A DNA stretch of 64,000 nt from Colletotrichum lupini (Eukaryota > Ascomycota > Sordariomycetes > Glomerellales > Glomerellaceae): positions 3,100,001 through 3,164,000 of the forward strand of contig NC_064677.1 in NCBI RefSeq assembly GCF_023278565.1. The letters run 5' to 3'. Below the pieces are notes generated by a model. The model ran no database searches. It saw only the letters and a list, made by a program, of their open reading frames with translations, and was not told the origin of the DNA. Both the position numbers and the translations under genes were made by a program. Shown here piece after piece: positions 43,977 to 56,210 of the stretch; positions within the stretch are counted from its first letter, which is position 1; each line of letters opens with the position of its first letter.

Positions 43977-46900
43977 TACCCCCTAATTACTATTATTAGG
44001 GAGTTATTATACTTAAAATAAAATCTCTAAATGCCCTTATAAAGGCCTAATTTAGTTAAATATAAATAAAAGAAAAATAAGCATAAGGGATACGCGTCTT
44101 TTAAATTACGTTTATTATAAATATATCCCTTTATTTAAAATAAATAGAATCCTAACCCGGAATAGTACGTATTTTATTATTTTTAATATATAAATTACTA
44201 AGGGTAAGGCTACTTAGCCGCCTTATATATATCTAAATTCTTATAGTATTACCTAACTATTATTTTTCTTTTTCTTTTTAACCTCTTATAATTATTATAA
44301 ATACCCCTATTTATTACGCGCGCGCGCCTACGCTATTAAATTATTGATTAATTTTATTTTAAATATAAGTATTTAATATATTTAGAAATAATAATAAGTT
44401 TTGCGCAATTTTTATAATACTTTTTATATACGTATTATATAGTTTATTAAGAGTTTAGATAGGTAATAATACTAACGAGCCCCTTTAGGTTATTACCCCC
44501 CCCCGTAACCTCCTATTTACTTACTAAGGCCCGGCTACCGAGCTCTCCCTCCTTAGCTAAGAGGATATCGAGGCTATTAATTAAGACACTAAGAACTTTA
44601 TTAAGTTCGAGGCTCTTTTTAGTAATTATAATAAGGGTAATAATAAGGTAAATAGTAATAATAAGAGCTCTAACGAGCTTTTACCTATCCCCCCCTTAGA
44701 GCCTAAGAGTAAGGATAAGATTAGTTTAAATAACGAGCCCTCTAAGAAGGGTATATTATATATTTATTATTTTAGGAATTTATATTTAATATTATTTTAA
44801 GGTTTAAAAAACGTAAGGCCAGTTTTTTTTAAAAAGGCGGTAAGAAATAAAAAAGAACGCTAAGAAATAAAAGTACCCCCTATAGTAAATATAGTTCTTT
44901 TTACTATTTTATACTTATTTAACGTATACTTAGTCCTTAAGAAGCTTAAGGGAGAGGCTCCCGAGGAACGGGATATTTAGTATATACCCTATCTTCGGGT
45001 AACCCTTTAATATACTAATTATAAAACTAGTAATCGTTATTTTATAAAAAGTAATAGCTAGTATATATACTACTTTAATAGCCGTTCGGCTACGTAATAT
45101 ATTAATATATTAATCGTCTTATAGTTAATAGCCTAGGCCCTTATCGAGGCTATTATAAATAGCGCTCCCTCTTTTATAAATATATTATCCTTTTTTATTA
45201 TTAAGAAGCGCACTCCTAACTATAGTCTTAGTAAGATATTACTAAGCTCCGCGGTATCGTTTACTAAATAGACGATAATATTAAAATATATAAGGATTAT
45301 ATCCGCTTCTAAGTAAATAGCTTTCTCCCCGAGTACCCCCGGCCCCCTCCCCTAAGTACGTTTATATTATTAGTTACGCTTATTATAATTATTTATAACT
45401 AACTTCTTATTGCGCCGCCCGCTCCCGTGCCCTAAGTTATTAATTTAATAATTATTTTACCTCCCATACCCCCCGCTACCCCTATTACGTTTAGCTTTAT
45501 AAATTTTAAAATATATAAAGCGCGGTTCTTAATGCGCATACTTACTTTCTTCGTTAATAACGCTATACTCTTAGTAATTACGTACTTCGTAAATTAAGAG
45601 TTTAAATAATAAGTATAAGCCCGGGTCTTATTTTTATATATATATACCCTATAAAGTAAGGTTATTTTAGGAGTTTAGGCCTTCGGGCTATAAGAGGTTT
45701 TTATTTTATTTATTTTAAGCCTCTAGGCCGCACTCTAAGTTCCGTTTATTATCTATTTTTAGGTATTAAGTTTTTCTAAGCGTGGCCTAAATTAATTATT
45801 TTTAATTATTTTAGCTATTTATAATAGCTTTTTGCGTATTATAAAAGTTAAGAAGTATATAGAAATATTCGAACTTAGTTCGTAAAAGGTTTTTAATAAG
45901 TTTATTTATTAGTATATTTTTTATTAATATATAAGTAACCTCGAAGCTACCTTTAGCGTACTCTTATTTTAGCTATATATTTTATATATTAATATAGCGA
46001 AGTTAAGTAGCTATTCTTTCTCTTTCCCTTATAACGAGTCGAATTGTTTACTAATTATCGTAGTTAACTAACTATACTTCTCCTAAGTTAAGGGCAATAT
46101 TTTTAAAAAGGCGCTTTAGAACTATAATCTCTTTTATAGTTTTTTTAACATAAAAAAGCTTAGCTTTAGTAATTAACGTCGTAACCGTTACTTAGCGTAC
46201 TAATTTCTATTAAATTAGGCTACTAAAAAAGAATATTATATATCCTTAAGATAATTATCGTATTATCTCGTTATTTACGAAGCTAATATCCCTAGCTAAA
46301 AGTAATAATTATATACTTAGTATACTACTATAATAGAGTATAAGATATTTCGTTATATAAAGATATCGAATATAGTAGTTAATTACTTTAATATAGGTTG
46401 CGCTTAGGTTAGTTAGGAACTATAATAATTATAAATAAGTAAAGGCAACGTCTAGTCTAATTATAATAACTATATAAAGCACACTCCCGACCTTCTCTTA
46501 ATAGCTCTTTATTTTCTTTTTTATTACTTACCCCTCGTTTAGTTTAAACTCTTCCTAAAGAAGAGGGGTAGTTAGATATAATAAATTTATAAAGTTAAAG
46601 CGCTTAGTAACTCGCTTAATATATACCTTATAAATAAAGTAAACTTTATAAGTAGTACGGTTTTATAAAATCCGTACTTTAAAGAAGTAATTAATTAGTC
46701 TATTCTCTTTAAGGTTAATATATTCTTTTATACTATTAACGATCCCCTAAGCCGCCTTTTAGTCGTCTCGATAATATAAAATAATAAAATTATTAACGTA
46801 AAATACTAATATTACCTTCCTATTTATAGTTTAGTAAATATAGATCTCCTCGTAATTATATATTATATTTATACTACGGAGTATAAAAATAAAAGTTTAG

Positions 46901-49900
46901 AACTAGAGAATTAATAAGTCTTAGAAGCTATATAGAGCGCGTTAGAGTTTATTTACTTTATTAATAACCTTATATCTCTTTAAGAGTTTAATAATTACTA
47001 GCTTTTTACTTTTAAGAGGCGTATTAAGGAATACGTTAATAGTATTATATTAGTTTATTTTAAGGTTAAATTAAGTAGTTATTATTATTATAAGCTTAAA
47101 GGCCTTTATAGCGAGCGTCGAAGCGTACGTATTTTATAAAAGGTTAAGTAGTTATATATCCCCCCTTATATATATACGTACCTTTACCTTACTAACCTCG
47201 TTATTAACGTCGTGCTTATAAATATATACCTATTTTAATAAAAGTAAGATCCCTTATTTAGGATTATAATTAACCTCTTCTTATATATTAATATCCCTTA
47301 GCTTTTTTATTTCTACGTTTATAATATCCCTAAGTAGCTTCTATAGTTATAATAAGAAATATTTAATATTACTAAACTTTTTTAGTAAGCTCTAGAAGTT
47401 AACTTTAGTAAGTCGTAGTTTTTAAACTCCTTTAGAGCGCTCTAAGTAGGTCTTATAAACTATTCTTTTTATTATTTAATAGAGTATTATATATCCTATA
47501 CTACTTTTTTTTATAGCTTTTTACTAATTAGGTATAAAAGTAGAGAAAACGTAGTCCTAAAGATAGTTATAGTAATTACCGTTTCTTATATTTAAATATA
47601 AAAGTATTATGAAGATGCTATTATTAAAGCGTTATAGAGGTTTACGGGCCCGGTTTAAACGTCTAGGACCTAACGGAGCTTTATTTAGTACTTAATAAGG
47701 CGGTTTTTATAAGCTCTGTTTTTATATAATAATAGAGGTTTATTATAAGGGTTCTTTACTAACGTTAACTTTAGTATTAGGAATTACTTCCTCGCGATTA
47801 GTACCTCGTTTATTACGTACTTTAGTATTTTATTAAGAGTCGTTAAGAATTAAAAGCTTAAGAACCTCTATAGCATATATAAGCGCTCGTAGGGAGGACT
47901 ATAAACTACGCAGAGCTATTTATAACTTAGTTATTATATCCCCTTTTTTACCCCTACCCCTAAGCTTATATAAAGGGGTTATCTTAAGGGTTAATAATAA
48001 TAATAAGATTATATTAGCCTCTTTAGCTTTATTAACCGTACCCTAAAATATATTTATTAGTTACTTAGTATTTTAAATAATTAAAAATTTAATAATAATA
48101 CTATCCTTAACTATAGAGTTATTTTAAGTATTAGTATTTCCGAAGTTTAGATCTACTTCCCTAAGTACTTAAACTAACTTATTATTAGTATTAAAGAGTT
48201 CTTATATCTCTTAGATTATTAAATTTACTTACTTATTTATAATAGCTTACTCCTCGTATACGGGATTATAAAAGACTTTTTTATTAAACTTAATATGTTT
48301 TATAATAAATACCTACTCGAGTACGGGTACTTAGACCTTATATAAGTTATGCGTTTTTAATATATATCTAACTAAGTATCCTATATACCCATAGGGAAGT
48401 ACTTTAAACTCTTTTTAATATATACCCCTTTTACGATCCTTATAAAAAGGGTATACTTAGTAGCTATATATATAGAAACTACTAAGATACGGGGTAACTA
48501 GTTTAGAATCCTATACTTAGTAACCCGTCTACTACTAGTATTAATACTACTTTTACTAATTAATTTTTATTATAATAAGCAAATCTCTTTTATTAGCCTC
48601 CCGTAGGGTAATATTATAAATAAAGATTACTATTAGTACTATTTCGTCCTATAGATTCGTAGGGAGGTTCGTAAAAAGGCGTATTCTACGAGCTTTAGTA
48701 ATTACGAATTAACTTACTCTTTTAGCGTTACCCACAGGTTCCTTTATATATAAAAGTAGAAGTTCTATTTCGATTCCTAGCTCGCTATACTATATCTTAT
48801 ATACGCGTTTAACGTTTATAATTAAGAGGGCGGTTTTATTATTACTTTTAAAAAAATAAATTAGAGTCCCTTTTTAATAACGAATCGCTACCTCGAGGCT
48901 TTATAATACGAAAAGCACTTCCTCCTCTATTTTAGTCCTTACAAGGAACCCCCTAAGCTACTTATTATATTTATTAAAAATTATAAATATATATTATCGT
49001 TTATTAAGAAATAGTTCGAAATAAAAGAGATCTTAGTATATATAATACTATAGCCATAAAGCTCTTTTCGAGGGTAGTCCTCTTAAGACTACTATCTTAG
49101 CTTTAAATAATATATATACTTTATACTTAACTTATAATAGAGGTTTAATATATATACCTCGAGTCTTATATAGTAATTAACAAAGAGTATTAAGTTTAAA
49201 ATAACCTATTTTAAAGTATTAAAAGAGCGCGCTATTAGACCTCTTATAGGTGCGTTAATATAGGTAACGGAATTTTCTATAGCTAATTAATAATATAATA
49301 CTAGCTAAGCTCTATAAAATATACTTAAGGTTTATAAAAAAAGGATAGGATTAGAGGAGCTTATATTCGAAGAAGACTAAATTTTTTTTTAAATAAGCTA
49401 CTTTTTAATAATACCTTTATAAAGCGTTCCCTATCGTAAAGTATAATTTAAACTATAGTACTAAAGTACGCTTCTATTTAGTAAAGTCTTTAAAACTAGA
49501 TTAATATAAAATCCCTCGATATAAGCGACGTTCTAAAGCTTTAGATTATAAGTTCCCTTTCCCTTAGGTCTATTTAAAACGCCCTTTATAATATAAGTAC
49601 CGCGTATAGTAATAAGCAATATAATAGTTCTTAATTTAATATAATCTTTATTACCTAATAGTACATAACTCTCGGGTTTAAGTAGGCTCTTATTATTAAC
49701 TAAATATATTACTTTATAATTATTTATTATTATACTTTAAGAAAGGGGGTAAGCGCTACTTATAGGGGTACTAAAGATTACGTTTACCTCTAAGTCCTAA
49801 CTTTTTATAAATATAGTAACTACGTAGCCCTCGTCCTAGTTTATTAATAAGCTTACTATAGGTTAGTTAGAGGATTTTTTTAAAAACCTAAGTTTCTTAG

Positions 49901-51264
49901 GGGTTCTATTATTCCTTAGCTAACTAACTTTTTTAAAGCTTATTATAAAGTAATTTTTACTTATTTAATTTAATAATAGCGAGGACTTCTTCTATATAGC
50001 TCTTTAGTATTCGTATTAATAACTTACTAGCGTTTCGGCTTATAAGTACTTATTTTAATTTTCGGTATGCCGTAGGGTACTATAGGTATACGTAATTATA
50101 AGAGTATATAACGTTACCCTTATTATTTATATTATTAACTAAGTTAGAGCGTTTAGTAAAAGTAAAATAAGCCCCTCTTTAACCTAAAAGTCGTTTAGTA
50201 TATACGTCCTAAGTTACTAAGCTAAATATATATATAATCTCTTCGAGGGTCCTCGTATATATTCTAAAAGCTATCGATTTATTAAAAGTCTTATATATAC
50301 GTTAGCTTTATATAAGGTTAAATCTAGACTTAACTATAATTAAGAAGTTAAGTACGGCGATCTTTTTATTAATTTTTAAAATATTATATATTTTAACTTA
50401 GAAATAAGTAAACTACTACTTTTTATATTAGCGTTAGAAGTTAATTTTAATCCTCGCTTTATTAAGGGCTTATTAGTATTCTTTTTGAACCGTATTCCTT
50501 ATTACTAGTTCGGGGGGCGTAAATTCCTATTTTAAATATCTAACGATTTATTATATACTAAACTTAGCGCCGTTCTTAGTAGCTTTTTAAAATACGTATT
50601 TATATAGTATAATATTAACTAATTTTACTAACTACTAAGCGAGGACTTTAATATATATATTAATAATATTACGTTTATAAGCTATAAATTACTTATATTT
50701 AGTATCGAGGTCTTATTATTTTTAAATACTCTTAAGTATATAGATCCTCTTTATAAGCACGGTATAAGGATAAATTTATTTATATAAAGTAGGTAGTATA
50801 ACTAGCTTTATAAAAAGAAACCCGGCTTAGTCCTATAGGTTACTCGTGCTTAAGGAAGTTAAAAAGTTCGTATTAGGAGTTATATTTAAAAGTTACTAAT
50901 AGAGGATTTCTTAGTTTTTTTAATCGTTCTTAAACGCCTTATAACGGGCTTAATAGGCTCGTAGTTCTTTTTTATTATGGGTTATAACTAATTATTTAAA
51001 TTTAAAAGGCGAAGTAAGCTTTATAAAGGGGTCGAGGAATGCGTCGGAATCTAGAGCATTTAGGTTAACGTACTTTTAGACCCCGACGCCCTTACTTATA
51101 GTACGAAGTATATTAAACTATTTAATTTAACTATTATAACTAGTTAATTTAGCTTAGGCTAAAGTAAGTACGAGTAAGTCGGTTATTTTAAAGAGATTAT
51201 AAAAATCGTATTAATAAGTACGTTATCGTAGTATAGGGTCTTAACTAAGGGCTAGGTTTATAAC

Positions 51265-51441
51265 TATTATAAGTTATAGTACGTAGTAATAGGTATACGG
51301 AGTATAGTAAAAATAGCTTAACTATCAAAATAGAAATAGATAAAAAGAAAAGGTTTATATATATAATATCTAAAATAGATACGTGATTTAGTACGTAACG
51401 GGTACTTCGTAAGGTATAATTACTATCCTTATTACGTAATA
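51265..51441 (+). repeat. Right LTR
   Basis: A 177-bp match to the left LTR without internal gaps. The first bases TAT correspond to TGT of the left copy. It is somewhat more RIPed than the left copy, which keeps several CpA and TpG. Confidence 0.85.
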
Positions 51442-51446
51442 TAATA
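51442..51446. repeat. Target site duplication, right
   Basis: TAATA directly after the right LTR, identical to 43795-43799. Confidence 0.75.
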
Positions 51447-52479
51447 GTAGTAACACTAAAACTATAGTTTGTTTTTACTAGCCGTTTTCTAAAAACCCGG
51501 TGTCTTTCTATAGCGAATTCGAGGCTACTTTAGGACTTCCTTTTTATATCTCGAGTACTCTATAATCCTCTAAAAAACAGTTCTCCTAGGCTAGCTAGCC
51601 GAAGCTCCTTGTTATTAGCGATAGTATCTTTTAGCGTTAAGCCTATACAATAAGTTTTAAAATAATCTTATCTCCCTTTTTAACGTAGCGCCTTTATTTC
51701 TTAAGTTCGAGGTCTTTAAAAAAAACTATTATACTCGGCTCGTCTGCGTAAGACATAGGGGCATACTAGCTCCTAGGTCGGTATAGCGATATATTAAACC
51801 GAGAGCCGGAGCCTATATCGTAGTTATTAGCCTTTTTTAGTATTTAGTAAAACAGGCCGCCTTACGGACGAGGATAGTATCGTATTTAAATAAGGACGAT
51901 ATAGTACATCTTCGTAAATATTATATATATAGCTATGTACACTTTTAATATCCTCTTTATATTTATTATAGTTTGGGTACACAGGCCAGGGGTACTTAAA
52001 AGAACTTTTATATATAAGTATAAGCTAGAACTATCCGTAGCTTTGCGCAAATTCTAGTTAATAATATAATAACAATACGTTAATATAAGTCTCGCTAAGT
52101 AGTAGGCCTAGTAATAATTAAGTAGGGCATTTTTATAGTACGGCCCTCGATAAGGTATACTTCTACTTATTTTTAAATAGGCATCCGGTACTTATTAGCT
52201 ATTTAACTATAGTATTTTTTATAGCTCTCTATCCGAAAAATATTTAAGGAACCTTAGTTCTGTTTTTAACTTCTATATTTATACTTAAGTCCGTACGTTC
52301 CGTTATAAATTCTAATTACGCTATATTTAATTATCGAAGTAGTTTAAAAAGTACGGGGGATTATATTTATATACCGCGTTAAATAAGAATTAGTAATAAA
52401 AATAATATTTTTAAGGCCGCGTAGTAAGCTTAAGTTCCTTACTAAGCTAGTTTTAGAGTATATTTATAATTACTATCTT
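51447..52479. other. RIP-degraded spacer between the LTR element and the NLR pseudogene
   Basis: AT-rich and full of stops. It probably holds the 3' flank of the NLR gene. No domain is recognised. Confidence 0.4.
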
Positions 52480-55400
52480 TTAAAATAATAGCGCCTCCCT
52501 TAGGATCTAATTTTTAATAAAAGTTATCTTATTTACTTACGCTTTTCTTAAGTAAAAGCTATATAATCTCTTAACGACCTCTATATAAAGTAGCCTAGAG
52601 AGCGTTATTATAATAACCGCCCTATGTATTAACGTTTATACTATTATTAAAGAGAAGCTATACGATTTCTTAGTAACCTCTTAAAGAAGTAGCTTAAAGA
52701 GTATTATTATAATAGCCGCCCGACGTATTAATATTTACGTTATTATTAAAAAAAAGCCGTACGATTTTTTAATAGCTTTTATAAAAAGTAGCCTAGAGAG
52801 TATTACTATAATAACCGCCCTATATATTAATATCTACGCTATTATTAAAGAGAAGCTATATAATATTTTTATAACCTCTTTTAGAAATAGTATAAAGAGC
52901 GTTATTATAGTAGCCGCTCTATATATTAACGTCTATACCTTTTTTAATAAAAAGCCGTACGATTTTTTAATAGCTTTTGTAAGAAGTAGCCTAGAGAGCG
53001 TTACCGTAGTAGCTACTCTATACGTTAACGTTTATACTATTATTAAAAAAAAGCCGTATAATTTCTTAATAGCTTTTATAAAAAGTAGCCTAGAGAGCGT
53101 TACTATAATAGCCGCCCTGCGCGTTAATATTTACGCTTTTTTTAATAAGAAACTATATAATTTCTTAATAGTTTTTATAAAAAGTAGCTTAGAGAGCGTT
53201 ATTATAATAACTACTTTATACGTTAATATTTACGCCTTTTTTAATAAGAAGCTATACGATTTTTTAATAGCTTTTATAAGAGGTATTATAAAGAGCGTTA
53301 TCGTAATAGCTGCCCTATACGTTAACGTCTACGCTATTATTAAAAAGAAGTTATATAGTATTTTAATAGCTTTATAAAGAGGCAAAGCGGAGAGCGTTAC
53401 TACGCCTACCGCCCTATGAATTTATTTTTATACTTTTATAAAAGAGAAATTATATAATTTCTTAATAACTTTTTAAATAGGTAGCGTAAGGAGCGTTATT
53501 ATAATAGCCGCCCTATGCGTTAACGTCTACGCCTTTATTAATAAAAAACTTAAATATCCTTAATAGTCTACTGAGATAAGTATAATATAAATATGCTATA
53601 TTAAAAAATATAAACTTATTGTTCTAAGGTCCGCTATATTAATAGAAATAGCGCTATTTTTAAAAAGCGGTCTCTTTTTGAAAAAAGGTTACTATATCGT
53701 TAAAAGCCTTATAGTACGATTTTACTAATTAGGTATATACTAATATAACTTCCGTAGCATACCGTACTAGAAGGAAGGTCGTTCTTATAATCTTAGATAT
53801 ATAATTAATGCTTTTAATATAAGTAAAGTAAGTCCTTACTATTACGCTATTAGTAATTTTAAAGTTAAACTAGCTTCGTTTTACTAAGTATTCCTTAACT
53901 AAAAAGTAGGTAAGCTATACTTCTCTTATAATCGCTCTATTTTATATAACCTCGGTAATCGAAATTAAACTAAAATAGTAATATAATATATCGTTATCCC
54001 GAAGTAGTCTACGTTCGGTATTAAACCCCCATTAGCCTTTTTTTATTAATATAATAATCACGTCTATAACTTCTAATATTATTAAAAGTCGTTTAATATA
54101 AATAAGAAACTATAATAAACGGAATATATCGTCTTTAAGTTCTAATAGTATACTCTAAAATATGCGCTAATATATTTTATTAAAATCTCAAAATAAGTTA
54201 CGTAGAGCTATTTTAATAGCTTAAGGATAGAGGTATTTAGTAAGGCTATTTACTTAATACGCTACTTATCGAAACCTAAACTAAATAACAGAGCCTAGAA
54301 GTATATTATAATCTTATTCTATACTTATATACTATCCGCTCCGTCTTTAATTTAGCTACTTATTTAATTTAGAAAGTCGTAGGGTATTATCTTCTCTTTA
54401 AAGTTAGGCCGCTAATATAGCTCGTAGTCGATATAGGAGCGTATATTAGCATTAATAGCCTCCTTACTAAGTAGCTTATAATTATCTTTACTAAAAAGCC
54501 GAGGAATCTTATATCGAAATTCTACTTTAGGCCTACTTATTATAACGAGCTTAGTATACTTTATATTTAGGCTATTAAAAAGTTGCCTAACTTAAAAAAA
54601 AAGCTTTTCTCTCGTCATATATTTATCTAGCGCGTTTATAAGAATAGTAATACTTTAGGAACTTTATAATATTAACTTAATATAGGCCAAAAGAGCGCTA
54701 AGATCTGGCTATTAGCGGCTATTATCGTTAGAGGTAAATAGTTTATTAAATAGTTTCGTAGCCTCTATTTCTAAGCAATATAACTAAAACGCTAATAAGT
54801 ATAATAAGTCCTCTAGCGTTTACTTCCTTATATTATTAAAATTAAAAAAAAATCTTAGTATAAGGTGCGCGCTTAATTCCTTAAGGTAGTTAAGAATTAT
54901 AATACTTAAAACTATCTTATTATATCCTATAAGACTAAAGAGCTATAAGTTCTAATATTCCCTAATCTCTTATTTATAAAATATAGCACTTTTTAATAAC
55001 TAACTTTTAATACTAGCGTACTAGCGTTTTTTAGCTCTCGTTACGTTAGTTAATAAATTTATAAATAAAAGCTAATAATAAAGCTTTTTAATATATTAGT
55101 CGTTTCTAAAAGTTATTATAGCGGTCCTCGTTCTAATTATATCTTCGTATATAGAGCTAAGATCTTTTTAAACTACGTTAAATTAAATAATACTTATTAA
55201 ACTCGGATTACTATACTAACTTTAGCCTAATACTGCCCTAATTAGTATCTCGGCCTCGACCTTATTTAATAAAATAAGGTATAAGAGGTCCGTTACGTAA
55301 ACGGCCGCCGTTATCGCTACGAACCCTAACTATTTTTTATTTTTATACGAATTAGCGTAATTATAAATCTTATAAATTACTAAGTATAGAAAATAGTTTA

Positions 55401-56210
55401 TTAAACTAGCCGCCTCTATCTCGAAATAGAGAATACTATATTTTTTAAATAATTTATCCTAAATATCCGTATTTTTTATAAGCTAGTTCGCGCTCGTAAT
55501 TAATTTATAATAAACGCCGGGGTCGTCGTCGTATTTACCTCGCTTTAATCGATTTATAAAATACGTTAAGTTAGAATTATAAATACTACCGCATCTTTTT
55601 AACGAGTCTAGGTAAATAATATTAGACTAATAGAGCCTATTACTCTTTATAGGGGGCCTAGAGTACTCCCGCCTTAGTCTAGGCTATCGTTCTAATACTT
55701 TTTTAATAGTAGTATTTAGTTAATATCCTTTTTTTTATAGTAACTCTTAAGTATACTAATGGCCGTTCGTAATATAGTTAGTAGTTAGTTTAAAAAGCCG
55801 GTTTACTAAAAACAAATATCTTAGTTCTAAATAGTCTTTTCGAAATCGTACTAAAGGACGCTACCTTTTCCCCTATTCTAATTACTAATAATAATATCTC
55901 CGAGCCGGATATTATACTTCGGACTAGGCGCGCCGCCGCTAATACTAATTATAAGTTTAATACGTATATTAAAAAAGCTATATAGTATATTACGTACTAT
56001 AGCTATAGCCGTACTTATACCGTATTCTCTATTAGGTAATATAATAATTATTACGTTATAATTACTAACTCGACCTAGAGTATAGTTATTATTATTATTT
56101 TATATAACCGGGGGCTGTTCTTTGTCTTTATTATTAAAAAAGGCCTATACTATATCGAATTTAGTAAAAAGCGCGCATATCTAGCTAACTATATACTTCG
56201 TAGCGTCTAT
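52480..56210 (-). pseudogene. Fungal NLR (STAND) immune-receptor gene: PNP_UDP-NACHT-ankyrin, destroyed by RIP
   Basis: If TAA/TAG are read as former Gln/Trp codons, the minus strand gives a coherent three-domain protein. The start codon is ATA (56210-56208) in place of ATG, followed by ValSer-stop(Trp)-IleCysAlaLeu. The purine nucleoside phosphorylase-like domain spans 56200-55250, with GluTyrGly near 56010-56027, GlyGlyAlaProSer near 55918-55940, ArgLeuGlyAsp, and its end at AlaValTyrValThrAspLeuLeuTyr...LysValGluAlaGlu. The nucleotide-binding domain has a P-loop remnant at 54910-54927 (Gly-x-x-Lys) and a Walker B IleLeuIleAsnAlaLeuAspLys at 54619-54645. Ankyrin repeats follow at 53545-52545. 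Such proteins act in fungal self/non-self recognition and cell death. Here every domain carries stops, so it is a fossil. Confidence 0.8.
52545..53545 (-). repeat. Tandem 99-bp array encoding ankyrin repeats
   Basis: About ten head-to-tail units with a 99-bp period; the same landmark recurs at 52617, 52716, 52815 and so on. On the minus strand each unit is 33 codons, the ankyrin repeat length. Units read Gly-Val/Ala-Asp-Val-Asn-Ala-stop(Gln)-Gly-Gly, then Asn-Ala-Leu, then a helix ending Leu-Leu. No unit shifts the frame. Fungal NLRs often have near-identical ankyrin arrays of this kind. Confidence 0.85.

Larger units (their letters stand above)
43800..51441 (+). mobile_element. RIP-degraded LTR retrotransposon, complete length (7642 bp)
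   Basis: Two 177-bp direct repeats bound the element, with a 5-bp target site duplication outside them. Orientation is inferred from protein-like plus-strand text just inside the left LTR (about 44535-44760, Gag-like, rich in Asn/Lys/Ser, stops only TAA in place of CAA). More such text lies around 48850-49700, so the element reads left to right. The reverse transcriptase and integrase could not be located by eye, so Ty3 or Ty1 type is left open. The length fits either. All frames carry RIP stops and the element is dead. Confidence 0.8.

Noticed and set aside
52545..53545. Tandem array considered as a CRISPR or satellite.
   Set aside because: The period is exactly 33 codons with ankyrin text on the minus strand and no spacer/repeat alternation.
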